Below, piece by piece: positions 35,101-43,560 of a stretch of DNA of 64,000 nucleotides. The notes beneath the pieces are model-generated. The model was not told the DNA's origin. It did not search any database and worked only from the letters and a program-made list of their open reading frames with translations. Position numbers and translations under genes: made by a program. This DNA comes from Wyeomyia smithii (taxonomy: Eukaryota > Arthropoda > Insecta > Diptera > Culicidae), in contig NC_073695.1 in NCBI RefSeq assembly GCF_029784165.1, positions 59,982,469-60,046,468 of the forward strand. Reading direction: 5' to 3'. Within the stretch, counting starts at the first letter, position 1, and each line of letters starts with the position of its first letter.

Positions 35101-35850
35101 TTCCCAATCAATATTCCGGGTGAGATCATACTCTACTTCGACTGTGGTAGCAGAAAGGAGCCTGCTCATAATCGAAATACTGATTGGCAAATGATCACTA
35201 CCATGGGGATCATGAATAATCTCCCATTTACAATCCAAAGCTATTGAGGAGGAACACATCGACAAGTCTAATGTGCTCTCTCGTATTGGAGGCCTTGCAA
35301 TTCTCGTAGCTAACCCAGGTATGTTCAATGAGGTCATATCGAAGTCATAGAGAAAGCTTTCAATAAGAACAGCGCGGCTATCATCCCTGGATGCGCCCCA
35401 CGCCGTACCGTGAGAATTGAAATCTCCCAGGATGAGGCGTGGAGTCGGAAGCAGTTCCGTTATTTGTGACAGCTGCAACCGGTTAATAACCGCTCTAGGC
35501 GGAATGTAGACTGATGCGACAGTGAGGCCCTCCCCAGCAATTGTTATATGGCAAGCAACAATTTCTATTGCATCAATTGCTGGGAGAGGAATACGGAAGA
35601 ATGGGTAGCATTTTTTGATACCAAGGAGCACTCCGCCATAAGAGTTTCCTCGGTCTAAACGGATTATATTGAAGTCTTGAACGGCTAGTGTCGTATCAGT
35701 TGACAACCATGTTTCAGATAGCGCGAAAATATCGCATTTGCTATCGTGAAGCAGGAGTTTAAATTTATCTAATTTGGGGCTCAAGCTTCTACAGTTCCAT
35801 TGTATGATCCTTGTTGTCGATTCGTCACTTCGGCTGTCTGAATTAGACAT
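32179..35850 (-). pseudogene. LINE-E ORF2: endonuclease-RT-RNase H with one in-frame stop
   Basis: A single frame encodes everything, interrupted only by a TGA at 33067-33069. The 927-codon first part has the endonuclease (IIQWNCRSLSPKLDKF, SETWLS, LILGDFNSHGTAW, DPHGSDHLPISI) and the RT (KAPGPDRIKFNLMKN, YRPIAMLSCIRKLLEK, FLDITGAFDSVS, GLPQGSCLSPLLYNFY, RQLADDCVVS, KYLGVWYDSKCTW). After the stop, about 20 codons lead into RNase H (STDGSVMDGQSGYGVF, VAELAAIHNSL, FIFSDSLSSIEALRS, SSHCSIPGNEEADLLAK). The C terminus keeps a zinc-binding cluster (CECGGYEDIDHIVFVCP). All catalytic residues of the three domains are present. The stop separates RT from RNase H. The start ATG at 35848-35850 overlaps the ORF1 stop. 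Confidence 0.9.
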
Positions 35851-36044
35851 CGAAGGATACGAACGCGAGGAGGGGCCATTTGGTGCTTAGTTGCTTACCC
35901 AACATGCAAATTGTTGGAAGCCAAGCCGAAATCATACTCTTGAGGGAATCAGATAGACCAAAAGTGGTAAATATCCATTCAACGATCATTTTGAATGAGA
36001 TACGTCCATCAGTGGTCGGTATTTCTGATTCCGATGACTGTGTT
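35843..36044 (-). pseudogene. LINE-E ORF1, C-terminal remnant
   Basis: The last part of ORF1 reads SSESEIPTTDGRISFKMIVE then WIFTTFGLSDSLK and ends WPLLAFVSFDV at 35843. It corresponds to the extreme C terminus of LINE-F ORF1 (DIVDWIFETFNVPDPIK and WPLLAAIVSFDA). Everything upstream, including the zinc knuckles, is missing because of 5' truncation. The terminal TAA shares an 8-base overlap (ATGTCTAA) with the ORF2 start. Confidence 0.85.
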
Positions 36045-36097
36045 TTGGCGGAAGCAACACAGTCATCGGAATCAGAACATTTGAACATCGGAATCAG
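36023..36097. repeat. Hairpin and repeated filler at the LINE-E 5' junction
   Basis: Two perfect 22-base inverted arms (36023-36044 and 36056-36077) surround an 11-base loop. A 14-15 base direct copy of part of the arm (CATCGGAATCAGAAC) follows at 36087-36100, just before and overlapping the target duplication. This is what template switching by the reverse transcriptase onto its own product would leave. Confidence 0.85.
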
Positions 36098-36108
36098 AAC
36101 CAACATTT
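36098..36108. repeat. LINE-E target site duplication (5' side)
   Basis: AACCAACATTT, identical to 31708-31718. Confidence 0.9.
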
Positions 36109-36353
36109 GAAAGGATCATTGCGATTGCTTGAGTGCAATCGTTTACGATTCTTTCGTGAAACACTCGCTATATGTTGCTCGCTCCGCCTAAAGCAGGCAA
36201 TACTGAAACAAAATCATCAAAGAAAGCTACCATATATTTCTTTGCTCTAAGTTGTCTCTTGCAAGCTTGAGAATTTGTAACTTTTAATAGCGATGGTTTG
36301 CTAGGATTGAAAGCTTATAAATAGCACGTTCAGAAATGATACCCGAATGATTG

Positions 36354-37884
36354 TTATGCGATACGTGTTTTTCCATCCTTGCCTGTACCTGTTGCCACTG
36401 GGAGCCTTTCCCAAGTTAGTAGTTCGCTTTTGATAGCGGAATTGGACGTACCCAGAAACGGCTCGGGGCCAATAAACCGCTGAGCTGATCCCTGTCTTGC
36501 TAGGTAGTCAGCGTGTTCATTACCCTCGACTCCGCAGTGTCCGGGCACCCAAAACAGAAAAACTGAATTCTGTCGGGAAAGTTCCCGTAGAGTTTCAATG
36601 CATTCCCCAACAAGTTTGGAAGCGCATTTGACGGACTTAAGTGCTAGTAGTGCTGCTTGACTGTCCGAGAATATACCGATTTTCGCATGTCTGTAGTTGC
36701 GTTGCAGACATATTTTTGCGCAGATATATATGGCATATACCTCTGCTTGAAAAACGGTGGGCCTTTTTTTTCTAGGGAAAACGTTTCCCTGATACCGGGT
36801 CCGTATATACCAGATCCCGTTAGGGATCTCATTTTCGAGCCATCCGTATAAAAACTGACGATGCCAGGTGGAAGATTAGGCCCTCCATTGTTCCACATAG
36901 AGCGGTTTGTTTCCATCACTCTATACGGAATATCCATGTTGGTCCTAACGTCCACCCAGTCGGAGTAGTTAATAGCGGAGTTAGTTTGAACTCCCTAAGT
37001 ATGCGCAGGTGGCCGATTTGGTCCCCTTGGACCTTAGAGCGCCAAGCTCTGCTTCCTTTTTCACATGAAGATGTAGAGGCAGTAGGCAGAGCATAGCTTC
37101 CACGGCTGCAGTTGGAGTTGTTCGCATAGCGCTGATAACCGGAAGACATGCAAGTCTTTGAACTTTTTTGAGTTTGGCTCGCGCAGTCACTTCGTTCACC
37201 TTAGGCCACCACACAAGGGCAGCTGGTGATTCTTGGTCGAGCAATGGTCCTGTAAGACCAGAGTGCCAAGTCTGGTTTCAGTCCCCAGGTCTTACCGAAC
37301 AGAGTTCTGCAGGCCCAGATCGCCGAGACCGCTTTCTTAGCGGCATGATCCAGTTGTGCAGACCAGCTCAGTTTCTTGTCCAGAATAATTCCGAGGTATT
37401 TGACTTCATTGCTGGAGCCTGGTCTTACTCCATTCAGTGTTGGAGAAGTGATGGAGATCTTCCTTCGTCTGCTGAATGGAATTAGGACTGTTTTTAAGGG
37501 GTTTATGTTTAGACTCTCCTGTAAACACTATAACATGGTGGCATTCAGAGCCGCTTGCATTCGGCTCGACAGAGTTGCGTCGTGTTTACCTCTGACGATG
37601 ATGTGGACGATGTCATCAGCGTATCCAATGATCTCGTAACCAAGCCGTGAAAGCTTGGTGAGAAGTGCGTCGACAACTAGTGACCATAACAAGGGCGAGA
37701 GAGCTCCTCCTTGCGGGCATCCCTTGATCACCGACATTGTAATAGACGAATCTCCCAAGGTTGTTGTGATCAGGGTAGAAAATTGTACTGGTACGCGACA
37801 GCATTCACACGACAGCAGCAAGATTTTGTGATTGCCATTGTGGACTAAAACGCTACGCGACAGTAGCCGCTCTCGAGGTATCAT
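36354..37884 (-). pseudogene. LINE-D RT C-terminal half and RNase H (LOA-like)
   Basis: The minus strand reads from about 37800: SVIKGCPQGGALSPLLWSLV, then GYEIIGYADDIVHIIV with the RT catalytic YADD, and VKYLGIILDKKLSWSAQ. The frame shifts to LVWWPKVNEVTARAKLKKVQ (37244-36981), then to RNase H with VSFYTDGSKM (first Asp), and finally VEGNEHADYLARQG with the late His/Asp region (36548-36354). At least four frameshifts or small deletions break it. LOA assignment rests on the RNase H plus the GPEPFLG and WERL-type region after it. The 5' edge near 37830-37884 coincides with a possible inserted element. Confidence 0.85.
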
Positions 37885-37892
37885 ACATTCTG

Positions 37893-38633
37893 CTGTTATC
37901 TCTTGCTTTTTGTCACGAATTCAGCATGAACAACAATTCTCTCGCTCACTTGTCTTCATATTGTAGTCATTGTGAAGACAATCTCTGGCTCAGTGTCATT
38001 GCCTGTAGCTCTCTGTGCTATATATGGCATTTATTACGAATTGAGGTGGATTCAATTTACTTAGCAGTGATTTTTTATTCGGGTCCGCGGACGATTATTG
38101 AATTTGTAAGATTCATGCGTTTATTGTACTGCTCTTTATTTGAATGTCAAATGCCTAATTTAAAAAAAAAATTACCTACAGCGAACTCTTTTTGAAAGAA
38201 AAAGTTCACAAACAGAAATAATAAAATAAATATAATATCGGGTCACGAGTGGTATTCTTTCGTATATGTTGTGTCGTATTTGTAACTTTTTCATGTACGC
38301 GATTCAGCACGAACGGCTGCTAACTTAAATATTACTTTGCTCTAAGATATATGTAGCTTTCACAAGCATTCGTGTTTCAAGTTACAACCAGTTTAGATCC
38401 ATTGATGATATTCTTCGGCAGAATACAGAAATTATTTATTTTCCATTATATTGCTGTTCTAAACTGTCGCGTTATTCCTAATTATTGTCATTCGGAGAGT
38501 GCGACAGTCGAGATGTCGCCCGGGCCGAAGATCGACACAAAAGAGAATCGTTAACCACCCGTGTTGGCTTCTCGTCACACGATTCTCTCAAATAAAGAAG
38601 CGTACAGTTGAACGCTGCCCGGGCAGGAGAGGA
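37893..38633. other. Possible solo LTR or TIR element (TGTTATCTC ... GAGGATAACA)
   Basis: The stretch begins TGTTATCTC and ends GAGGATAACA, a 10-base imperfect inverted pair like TGTT...AACA LTR ends of BEL/Pao retrotransposons. It has an AATAAA about 40 bases before the right end (CTCAAATAAAGAAG) and lies exactly where LINE-D RT is broken. No 4-6 base target duplication is visible and there is no internal coding region, so it could also be coincidence or a degraded DNA transposon. Confidence 0.35.
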
Positions 38634-39156
38634 TAACAAAATCATAACTCATCAATAACATATTTAGTTATAAGAACTTATCGTGTTATTTGAAAGATAT
38701 TCACGTTTCAAACGTGCATAAGAAAATATCATAAAATTTTGATATCATATCTCGCTATGCCTTCAATGAGATGTTTGAGATGATTCTAAAATATCTGATT
38801 AAAAGTAAGTTTTTAAGTGAAAATTGTTCGACATTGATTATTTATAATGTATCAGTTATGCATTCAGTGTTCAATAAGTTGAAAATATCTGAATCGGTCA
38901 TTTTCGTGATTTTTAATGCAAATTCTTGGTTTGTTATTGAAATATCAAGCTTTGTTATTCATATAGTCTTGGAGGAACAATATTTTGGTATTATTTTTTG
39001 TTATTTTACCAACTATGTAAACCATATTAAGATCAAAATGAGGTGTATTTCCAATATCTGGTTGTGATATTATAATGATATTTTGTCCTGCTCGGGTGCT
39101 GTCGAAGTCTGCGAGTGAGGCAACAGTACTTTTCGATACGGTGTCATGCAGAAATG
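38634..39156. other. AT-rich interval within the LINE-D interruption
   Basis: No gene or element was recognised. A near-palindromic core (TATCATAAAATTTTGATA, near 38730-38748) stands out. The interval separates the RT fingers of LINE-D (39157 onward) from its palm (37800 and below). Confidence 0.4.
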
Positions 39157-40184
39157 TCAACTGTTAGACACACTGGTTGTGATCACTCTGCTAGAGAGCA
39201 TTGCGTGTATCCAGCTCCTTGAAGTGTGGTCGATTCCCTTATTGATGAGAGCCGTATTAATTGACGCAAAGGACGTGTTATCGAAGGCCCATTCAATATC
39301 AAGTAAGGCACAAAGCGCCGTCTCCTGATAACTCAGGGACTTTTCAATCAACGTCACTAAGCTGTGAAGAGCAGTTTCTGTTGACTTGACGCTTTGATAG
39401 GCATGTTGGTTCCTATGCAGCGGAAAGTCTTTAAGAAACTCATCACGGATATATTTATCCATTATTTTCTCCATCAACTTGAGAAGTGATGAAATCAGAC
39501 TTATGGGTCTGAAAGTCTTAGGTAGGGTTTTTTCCTTTCTTCCAACTTTGGGGACAAACACTACCTTAACCTTCAGCCAGTTATCCGGAATATGGCCCAG
39601 GATAAAGCTGACTCTGAAGAGGTTGATGAGTTCGGACATGATAGCTGCGGCCGATTTTTGTAGAAAGATGGGTAGTATGCCGTATTGACCTGGAGACTTC
39701 ATAGGGTCGAATGAGCTTAGAGCCCAACCTATTAAAGCTTCCGTGTACAGTCGACGGGCCAGCAGGATGGACTCCCGAAACGCCATGTGTTTCGAATTGT
39801 CCAGCCGCGACCCATCACTATTCAGTTCCTCGGTCTCTGTCTATACAGGAAAGTGGGTGTTCATAAGAACCTCCAACGTTTCTTTGGTAGTGACAGTGAG
39901 GCATCCATCCTCTTTCCTCACTTGTCCTAAACCGTTATTGTGGTCTTTTGACATCGCCTTTTGGAGTCGCGTAGCTTCCGGCAGAGTTTGGATTCTTTCA
40001 CAGAAACTAAGTCTGGATTTTCGTTTAGCCTTGCGTAGCTCGGCGTTGTATAGTGAGGGACGCTCTGGGGGGGGGACAACCGCATAGTTTCCCGACGAAG
40101 GTCACTGAGTTGATCATTCCACCAGGGTACGTCACGGCATACTGACCGCTGTGTTAGTGGACAGTTTGCGTTAAAAGCATCCAT
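39157..40184 (-). pseudogene. LINE-D RT N-terminal half (fingers and first palm motif)
   Basis: The minus strand from about 40184 reads DAFNANCPLTQRSVCRDVPW, a deletion, then LRKLRDSKR-like residues. Next comes the RT fingers segment FDPMKSPGQYGILPIFLQKS (about 39720-39660), VVFVPKVGRKEKTLPKTFRP and ISLISSLLKLMEKIMDKYIR. The palm segment ALCALLDIEWAFDNTSFASI holds the first catalytic Asp. It ends at MLSSRVITTSVSNS (39157), the position where the 36354-37884 piece begins (LITTTLGDS), which suggests one original element with an interruption. A frameshift and a roughly 100-codon gap lie between 39790 and 39930. Confidence 0.8.
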
Positions 40185-40367
40185 GATTCTGTTTTGTAGA
40201 TTATTTGCTGCCGAATTCAGGTAACTGATTCCTAATGTTGCTGTAACTGAAAGTTCGTGAATCGATCAGGTGTTCCTTAAAGGATTTTCAATCTGTATTC
40301 TTAGGATTTCTGTACAGCTCTCTTTTCAGAGAGTTAGTAAGACCCGAATGACACAGAGTTAAAGGGT

Positions 40368-41047
40368 CTAAAAAAAAAGAGGGTTAGCCTGTATATTAAA
40401 AGCAATGTGTCTGTGATCCGACAAACTAGGTTCATCGGTGATATGCCAATTGTTAATCCTTTCAGAAATAGAGGCACTACATAGAGTGAGATCAAGGACC
40501 TCCTGTCTGATAGTGTTGATAAGAGTGGGGTTATTTCCTACATTACATACATTGACATCTTTAGAAGTAAGGTATTCAAGTAGGTACTCTCCCCTATTGT
40601 TGGTATCCGAGCTGCCCCAGATCATGTGGTGGGCGTTGGCATCACAGCCGATCAGAAACGGCTTGTTGATGACCTTGCAGTACCGCACGAGCGCAGCAAC
40701 TTCGGGTGGCGGTATATCGCCTTGGTCGACCGGTAAGTAGGCCGACGCAACAACCATCTCCTGCTTTCCTCTCTGGTTGTCGGTACTTCAACCGTGACGG
40801 CAACGACATCACGTTGAATAAATTCTGTAATAGGTAAAAATTTTAGTTCTCTATTTAGCAGAATTGCAGTCCTATGTTTGGACTGCGTGTCGCGGTAGAT
40901 TAACCTACCGTTAGGAGCGTTAAGTCCGAGGACTTTGGATTCGTTGATCCACGGCTCCTGGATGAGTCCAGCCGCTAAGAAACAAAGAACTCCCGAGGCG
41001 CCTTTTGGGTGATGAAGATTCGCTTGCACGCAGCGAAGGCTGCTCAC
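40368..41047 (-). pseudogene. LINE-D endonuclease (LOA-like), one frameshift
   Basis: The minus strand starts MSSLRCVQANLHHPKGASGV, with the N-terminal QANLHH motif, continues through LIQEPWIN and LNAPNGRLIYRDTQSKHRTA to VVAVTVEVPTT at about 40780. It shifts frame and continues VVASAYLPVDQGDIPPPEVA, LIGCDANAHHMIWGSSDTN, VLDLTLCS and EPSLSDHRHI (40440). These are the APE endonuclease landmarks, and the Asp, Asn and final Asp-His pair are all visible. The frameshift near 40750-40790 is the main lesion. Confidence 0.88.
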
Positions 41048-41470
41048 TTTACAATGAAGTTGCCGTCTTTGTCCGGATCGGAAGATGATCCGGGTATTGG
41101 CTGACGGCTGCCAACAGCGGTTTGGCTGGTTGATGGAAGTTGTTCTTCCTCACTGTTTGGCTTTGGTTGCAGCAGTCGATTGGCAACAGAAGGTCGTCCC
41201 GCACTCTGTGGCGGTTTTTGACTCCGAGGGTTGCGACTGTTCGGTGGTTGATGCTTCACACTTTTGCGAGTCTTCAGCGGAACCGTCCGAGCAGCCGCGG
41301 GGTTGCGTTGTTTGTGTGGTGGTGGCAGGGCACTCCCGGGGGAGCATCCTGCGCGTACCTTTCCAGCCGCAGGGTTGCGTTTGAGTGGTTGTGGGGCACT
41401 CCCAGAGGAGTTTCCCATACGTACCTTTAGCCCATTCGCAGGATCGCTTTGCCTGGGTGGTGGCAGAGTA
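41044..41470 (-). pseudogene. LINE-D ORF1, C-terminal part with Pro/Ser-rich repeats
   Basis: The minus strand encodes repeated short motifs, GLKVRMGNSSGSAPQP, AGKVRAGCSPGSALPPP and, beyond the hAT-type MITE, SGKVRAGNSSGS, each about 20-25 residues apart, ending DPDKDGNFIVK. The stop overlaps the start of the endonuclease ORF (ATG at 41045-41047). It is basic and low complexity, as in many LINE ORF1 tails, and its function is unknown beyond presumed RNA binding. Confidence 0.7.
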
Positions 41471-41478
41471 CTCCCGGA

Positions 41479-42265
41479 TAGGGATACCATGCGTCCTGAT
41501 TTAGCAGGACATGTCCTGATTTTGAAATTCTATTTGGGTGTCCTGATTTATTTCTCATATTCTAGCATTTGTCATTTTGGGAAAATCACCCAAAATATTC
41601 AATATTGTAGCGTGAAAATTTGCAGGATTTTTCGGAAATTGATTTTTTCCGATTCCGGGATACGCACTGCACACTGAGAACGTTTTCTTTGCTCGGTTGA
41701 ATCTATTTGCATTTCTACCAAAACTGAGTTTCAGAGAGAAAATGGTAACTAACAATGTATAGTTTTGTAATAATAGACAAACTTGACAACTTTTTACTGG
41801 AGAACTTTGTGAAAATATCCAAATTTATTGTTTCAACTCATAAAAAGCAGTAGTGCGGAATTATATTAGAGCGAGTTTTTCTTGGTTTGCTAGCACACTA
41901 AGGGCGCTTTTTACGCGGCTTTTTTACGCAGATTCCGAAATTTACGCGGGTTCCGGAATTTGTGCGGTTTTTTTTTACGCGGCACGTATCCCCCGCGTAA
42001 AAAGCGACTTTAGTGTATTTGTAATGAGACGGTCTGGACATCACCGGTAGTTTGTGCCAATAAAATCTGTCAATTACTGTTTTGCCTGATAGAATTTGCC
42101 TGAAAAACATTTTGAATCAATAATTGAGTATGTTGGTGTATTTTCAAGGGCATATTTAATATTACGTGTTTCAATGATTTATACCTCGAAGGATGGAAAT
42201 ATGATAGATCAAATTTGTGCCGAGAAAGTGTCCTGATTATTAACTCGAACCAGATAGTATCCCTA
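41479..42265. mobile_element. 787-bp hAT-type MITE with perfect 8-bp target duplication
   Basis: The ends TAGGGATACCAT and the mirror of TAGGGATACTAT bound the element, with a perfect 8-bp duplication CTCCCGGA on each side (41471-41478 and 42266-42273). Several TCCTGATT repeats lie just inside the left end and one is mirrored near the right. There is no transposase. It splits LINE-D ORF1 within its KVRAG repeat region and contains a smaller MITE (41896-42015). Confidence 0.93.
41896..42015. mobile_element. 120-bp MITE of the ACGCGG family nested in the hAT-type MITE
   Basis: The inverted ends CACTAAGGGCGCTTTTTACG and the right-end mirror CACTAAAGTCGCTTTTTACG enclose four ACGCGG or GTGCGG repeats. 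The right flank is TA and the left flank CA, consistent with a TA duplication with one mutation. The internal repeats resemble the 6826-7313 element, but the terminal bases differ (CACTAA versus CAGTCAG), so it is a related subfamily. Confidence 0.8.
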
Positions 42266-43210
42266 CTCCCGGAGGAGTTACCCGCACGTACCTTCCCTGA
42301 AATTGCGACGGAGTCTTTCCTGCCTGTGACGTTCGGCCTTCCGCTTACCTTTCGGATGCGTGCTTTGCCGAAACCGTAGTGCAGTTCATGGTTTCCACTC
42401 TCAATGTGTTTGGTCGATTCTTCGTCAATATCCAGATCCAGCTCGACCGAGGTCTTTACCAATTTGCGGTTACAGAAGGAAGCCATTTTTTAGATAGCAA
42501 CCGTTAAACTTGGGCTTGGTGGTTGGATTTTCCTGGTCAGCAATGTGATCGAGAATGGAGGTCCGGACAGTCTGAAACTGGTCCGTTGTGAGTAGGGAGC
42601 TGGGGTGGGTAGCAGAGATAACCGCAAGGCTTATAGCTCCCGCCATGTTCCTATATGTGGCCGTCGGGAGCGGCTTCGGGCCCGATGACCCCAAACCAGT
42701 ACCGTCCCGCAGTTTTTTAGGCTGTGAACACTTTGTACTGGTATTTGGGGACACCAAGTCGTCCTACCGCTGTCACTTGACGGCGACTTGATTTGTTTGA
42801 GCAAGCTGCTTTGTCGGAAGGAGGGCCAGCTTCCTGGCTTCTCAATTTTGCCGTCTTTACGCGTTCGAAAGTCGCTTGACAAGGGGTGTCGATGGTTCGG
42901 GTTTCCCTTCGTCTTCGGGCCTTGTCTCTGGACTGGAAAGTGAGTCCTTTTAACTTTCGTCATACCCTTGTGGAGAACGTAGGATTAAGGATGAAGCAGA
43001 GGGTCCTCCGTCCAGCGATTCGCTGTCGAGGTTGAAATCGTCCTCATGCACCATCTTCTCCGTTCCGCCCGGTGCGTTTGTTTTAAAGGGACTGCGGTCC
43101 GATAAATCCATGGGTACCAGCAAAGAAAGGCTGCCGGTGGCCGAGTTTCGTGAATTTATTTCGTCCATAAAATTCCCACGAATCGCTGGGTAAGGAAGAG
43201 TCCGCTGCAT
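42266..43210 (-). pseudogene. LINE-D ORF1, N-terminal part
   Basis: The minus strand begins near 43210 (MQRTLPYPAIRGNFMDEINS), runs through LDSESLDGGPSASS and, after frameshifts near 42950 and 42760, through LPTATYRNMAGAISLAVIS and MASFCNRKLVKTSVELDLDI to VSGRPNVTGRKDSVAISG, joining the 41044-41470 part across the MITE. No zinc knuckle is apparent in what remains. It is probably the nucleic-acid-binding ORF1 of a LOA-like element. Confidence 0.65.
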
Positions 43211-43560
43211 CAGTGACCCGCGTCATGCAGTAAAGGCTAATTACTGTGAAGGGTACCCTGGTACTCCACAGGCCCCGTTAATATTTGTTAACCCCCCTCC
43301 CCCACCATGTCATCCATCGGCACGGGTTGCATAACACCTTAGCTTAGGGGTTTTAACCATTGGATTTTTCGTAACCGCCCTGGTTAAGAGTTGTTACAAC
43401 AATCCTCCTTTCCAGGGGCTTTGGATCCTCTGCTTCAGTTCTCAATAATTCAAGTCTATTCGTAAAGGCTAAACGGAACTAAGGAGAACCGTAACAGGCG
43501 GAGTTAAAAAATTAGATGGTTTAAACAAGGCTAACAGGCTGTCAAACTTGTTGTTCAACA
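43211..43560 (-). mobile_element. Probable LINE-D 5' untranslated region
   Basis: A less AT-rich, non-coding stretch directly upstream of LINE-D ORF1, ending at about 43560 where the composition changes. It contains a C-rich run (CCCCCCTCCCCCACC near 43290). The boundary is approximate and no target duplication was identified. Confidence 0.45.

Larger units (their letters stand above)
31719..36097 (-). mobile_element. LINE-E: 5'-truncated I-like (MosquI-like) retrotransposon
   Basis: A minus-strand insertion bounded by an 11-bp target duplication. It has a T run at its 3' end (31716-31727), a 3' untranslated region to about 32178, an almost intact ORF2 (32179-35850) and only the last part of ORF1. 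The 5' end is truncated inside ORF1 and carries a filler hairpin (36023-36097). It shares ORF order, the ORF1/ORF2 overlap and most motifs with LINE-F, but with clear divergence, so it is another member of the same clade. It lies inside or beside LINE-D. Confidence 0.92.

Noticed and set aside
36657..36851. Plus-strand frames across LINE bodies, here and at 53000, 55021 and 57799
   Set aside because: They are antisense shadows of LINE coding sequence.
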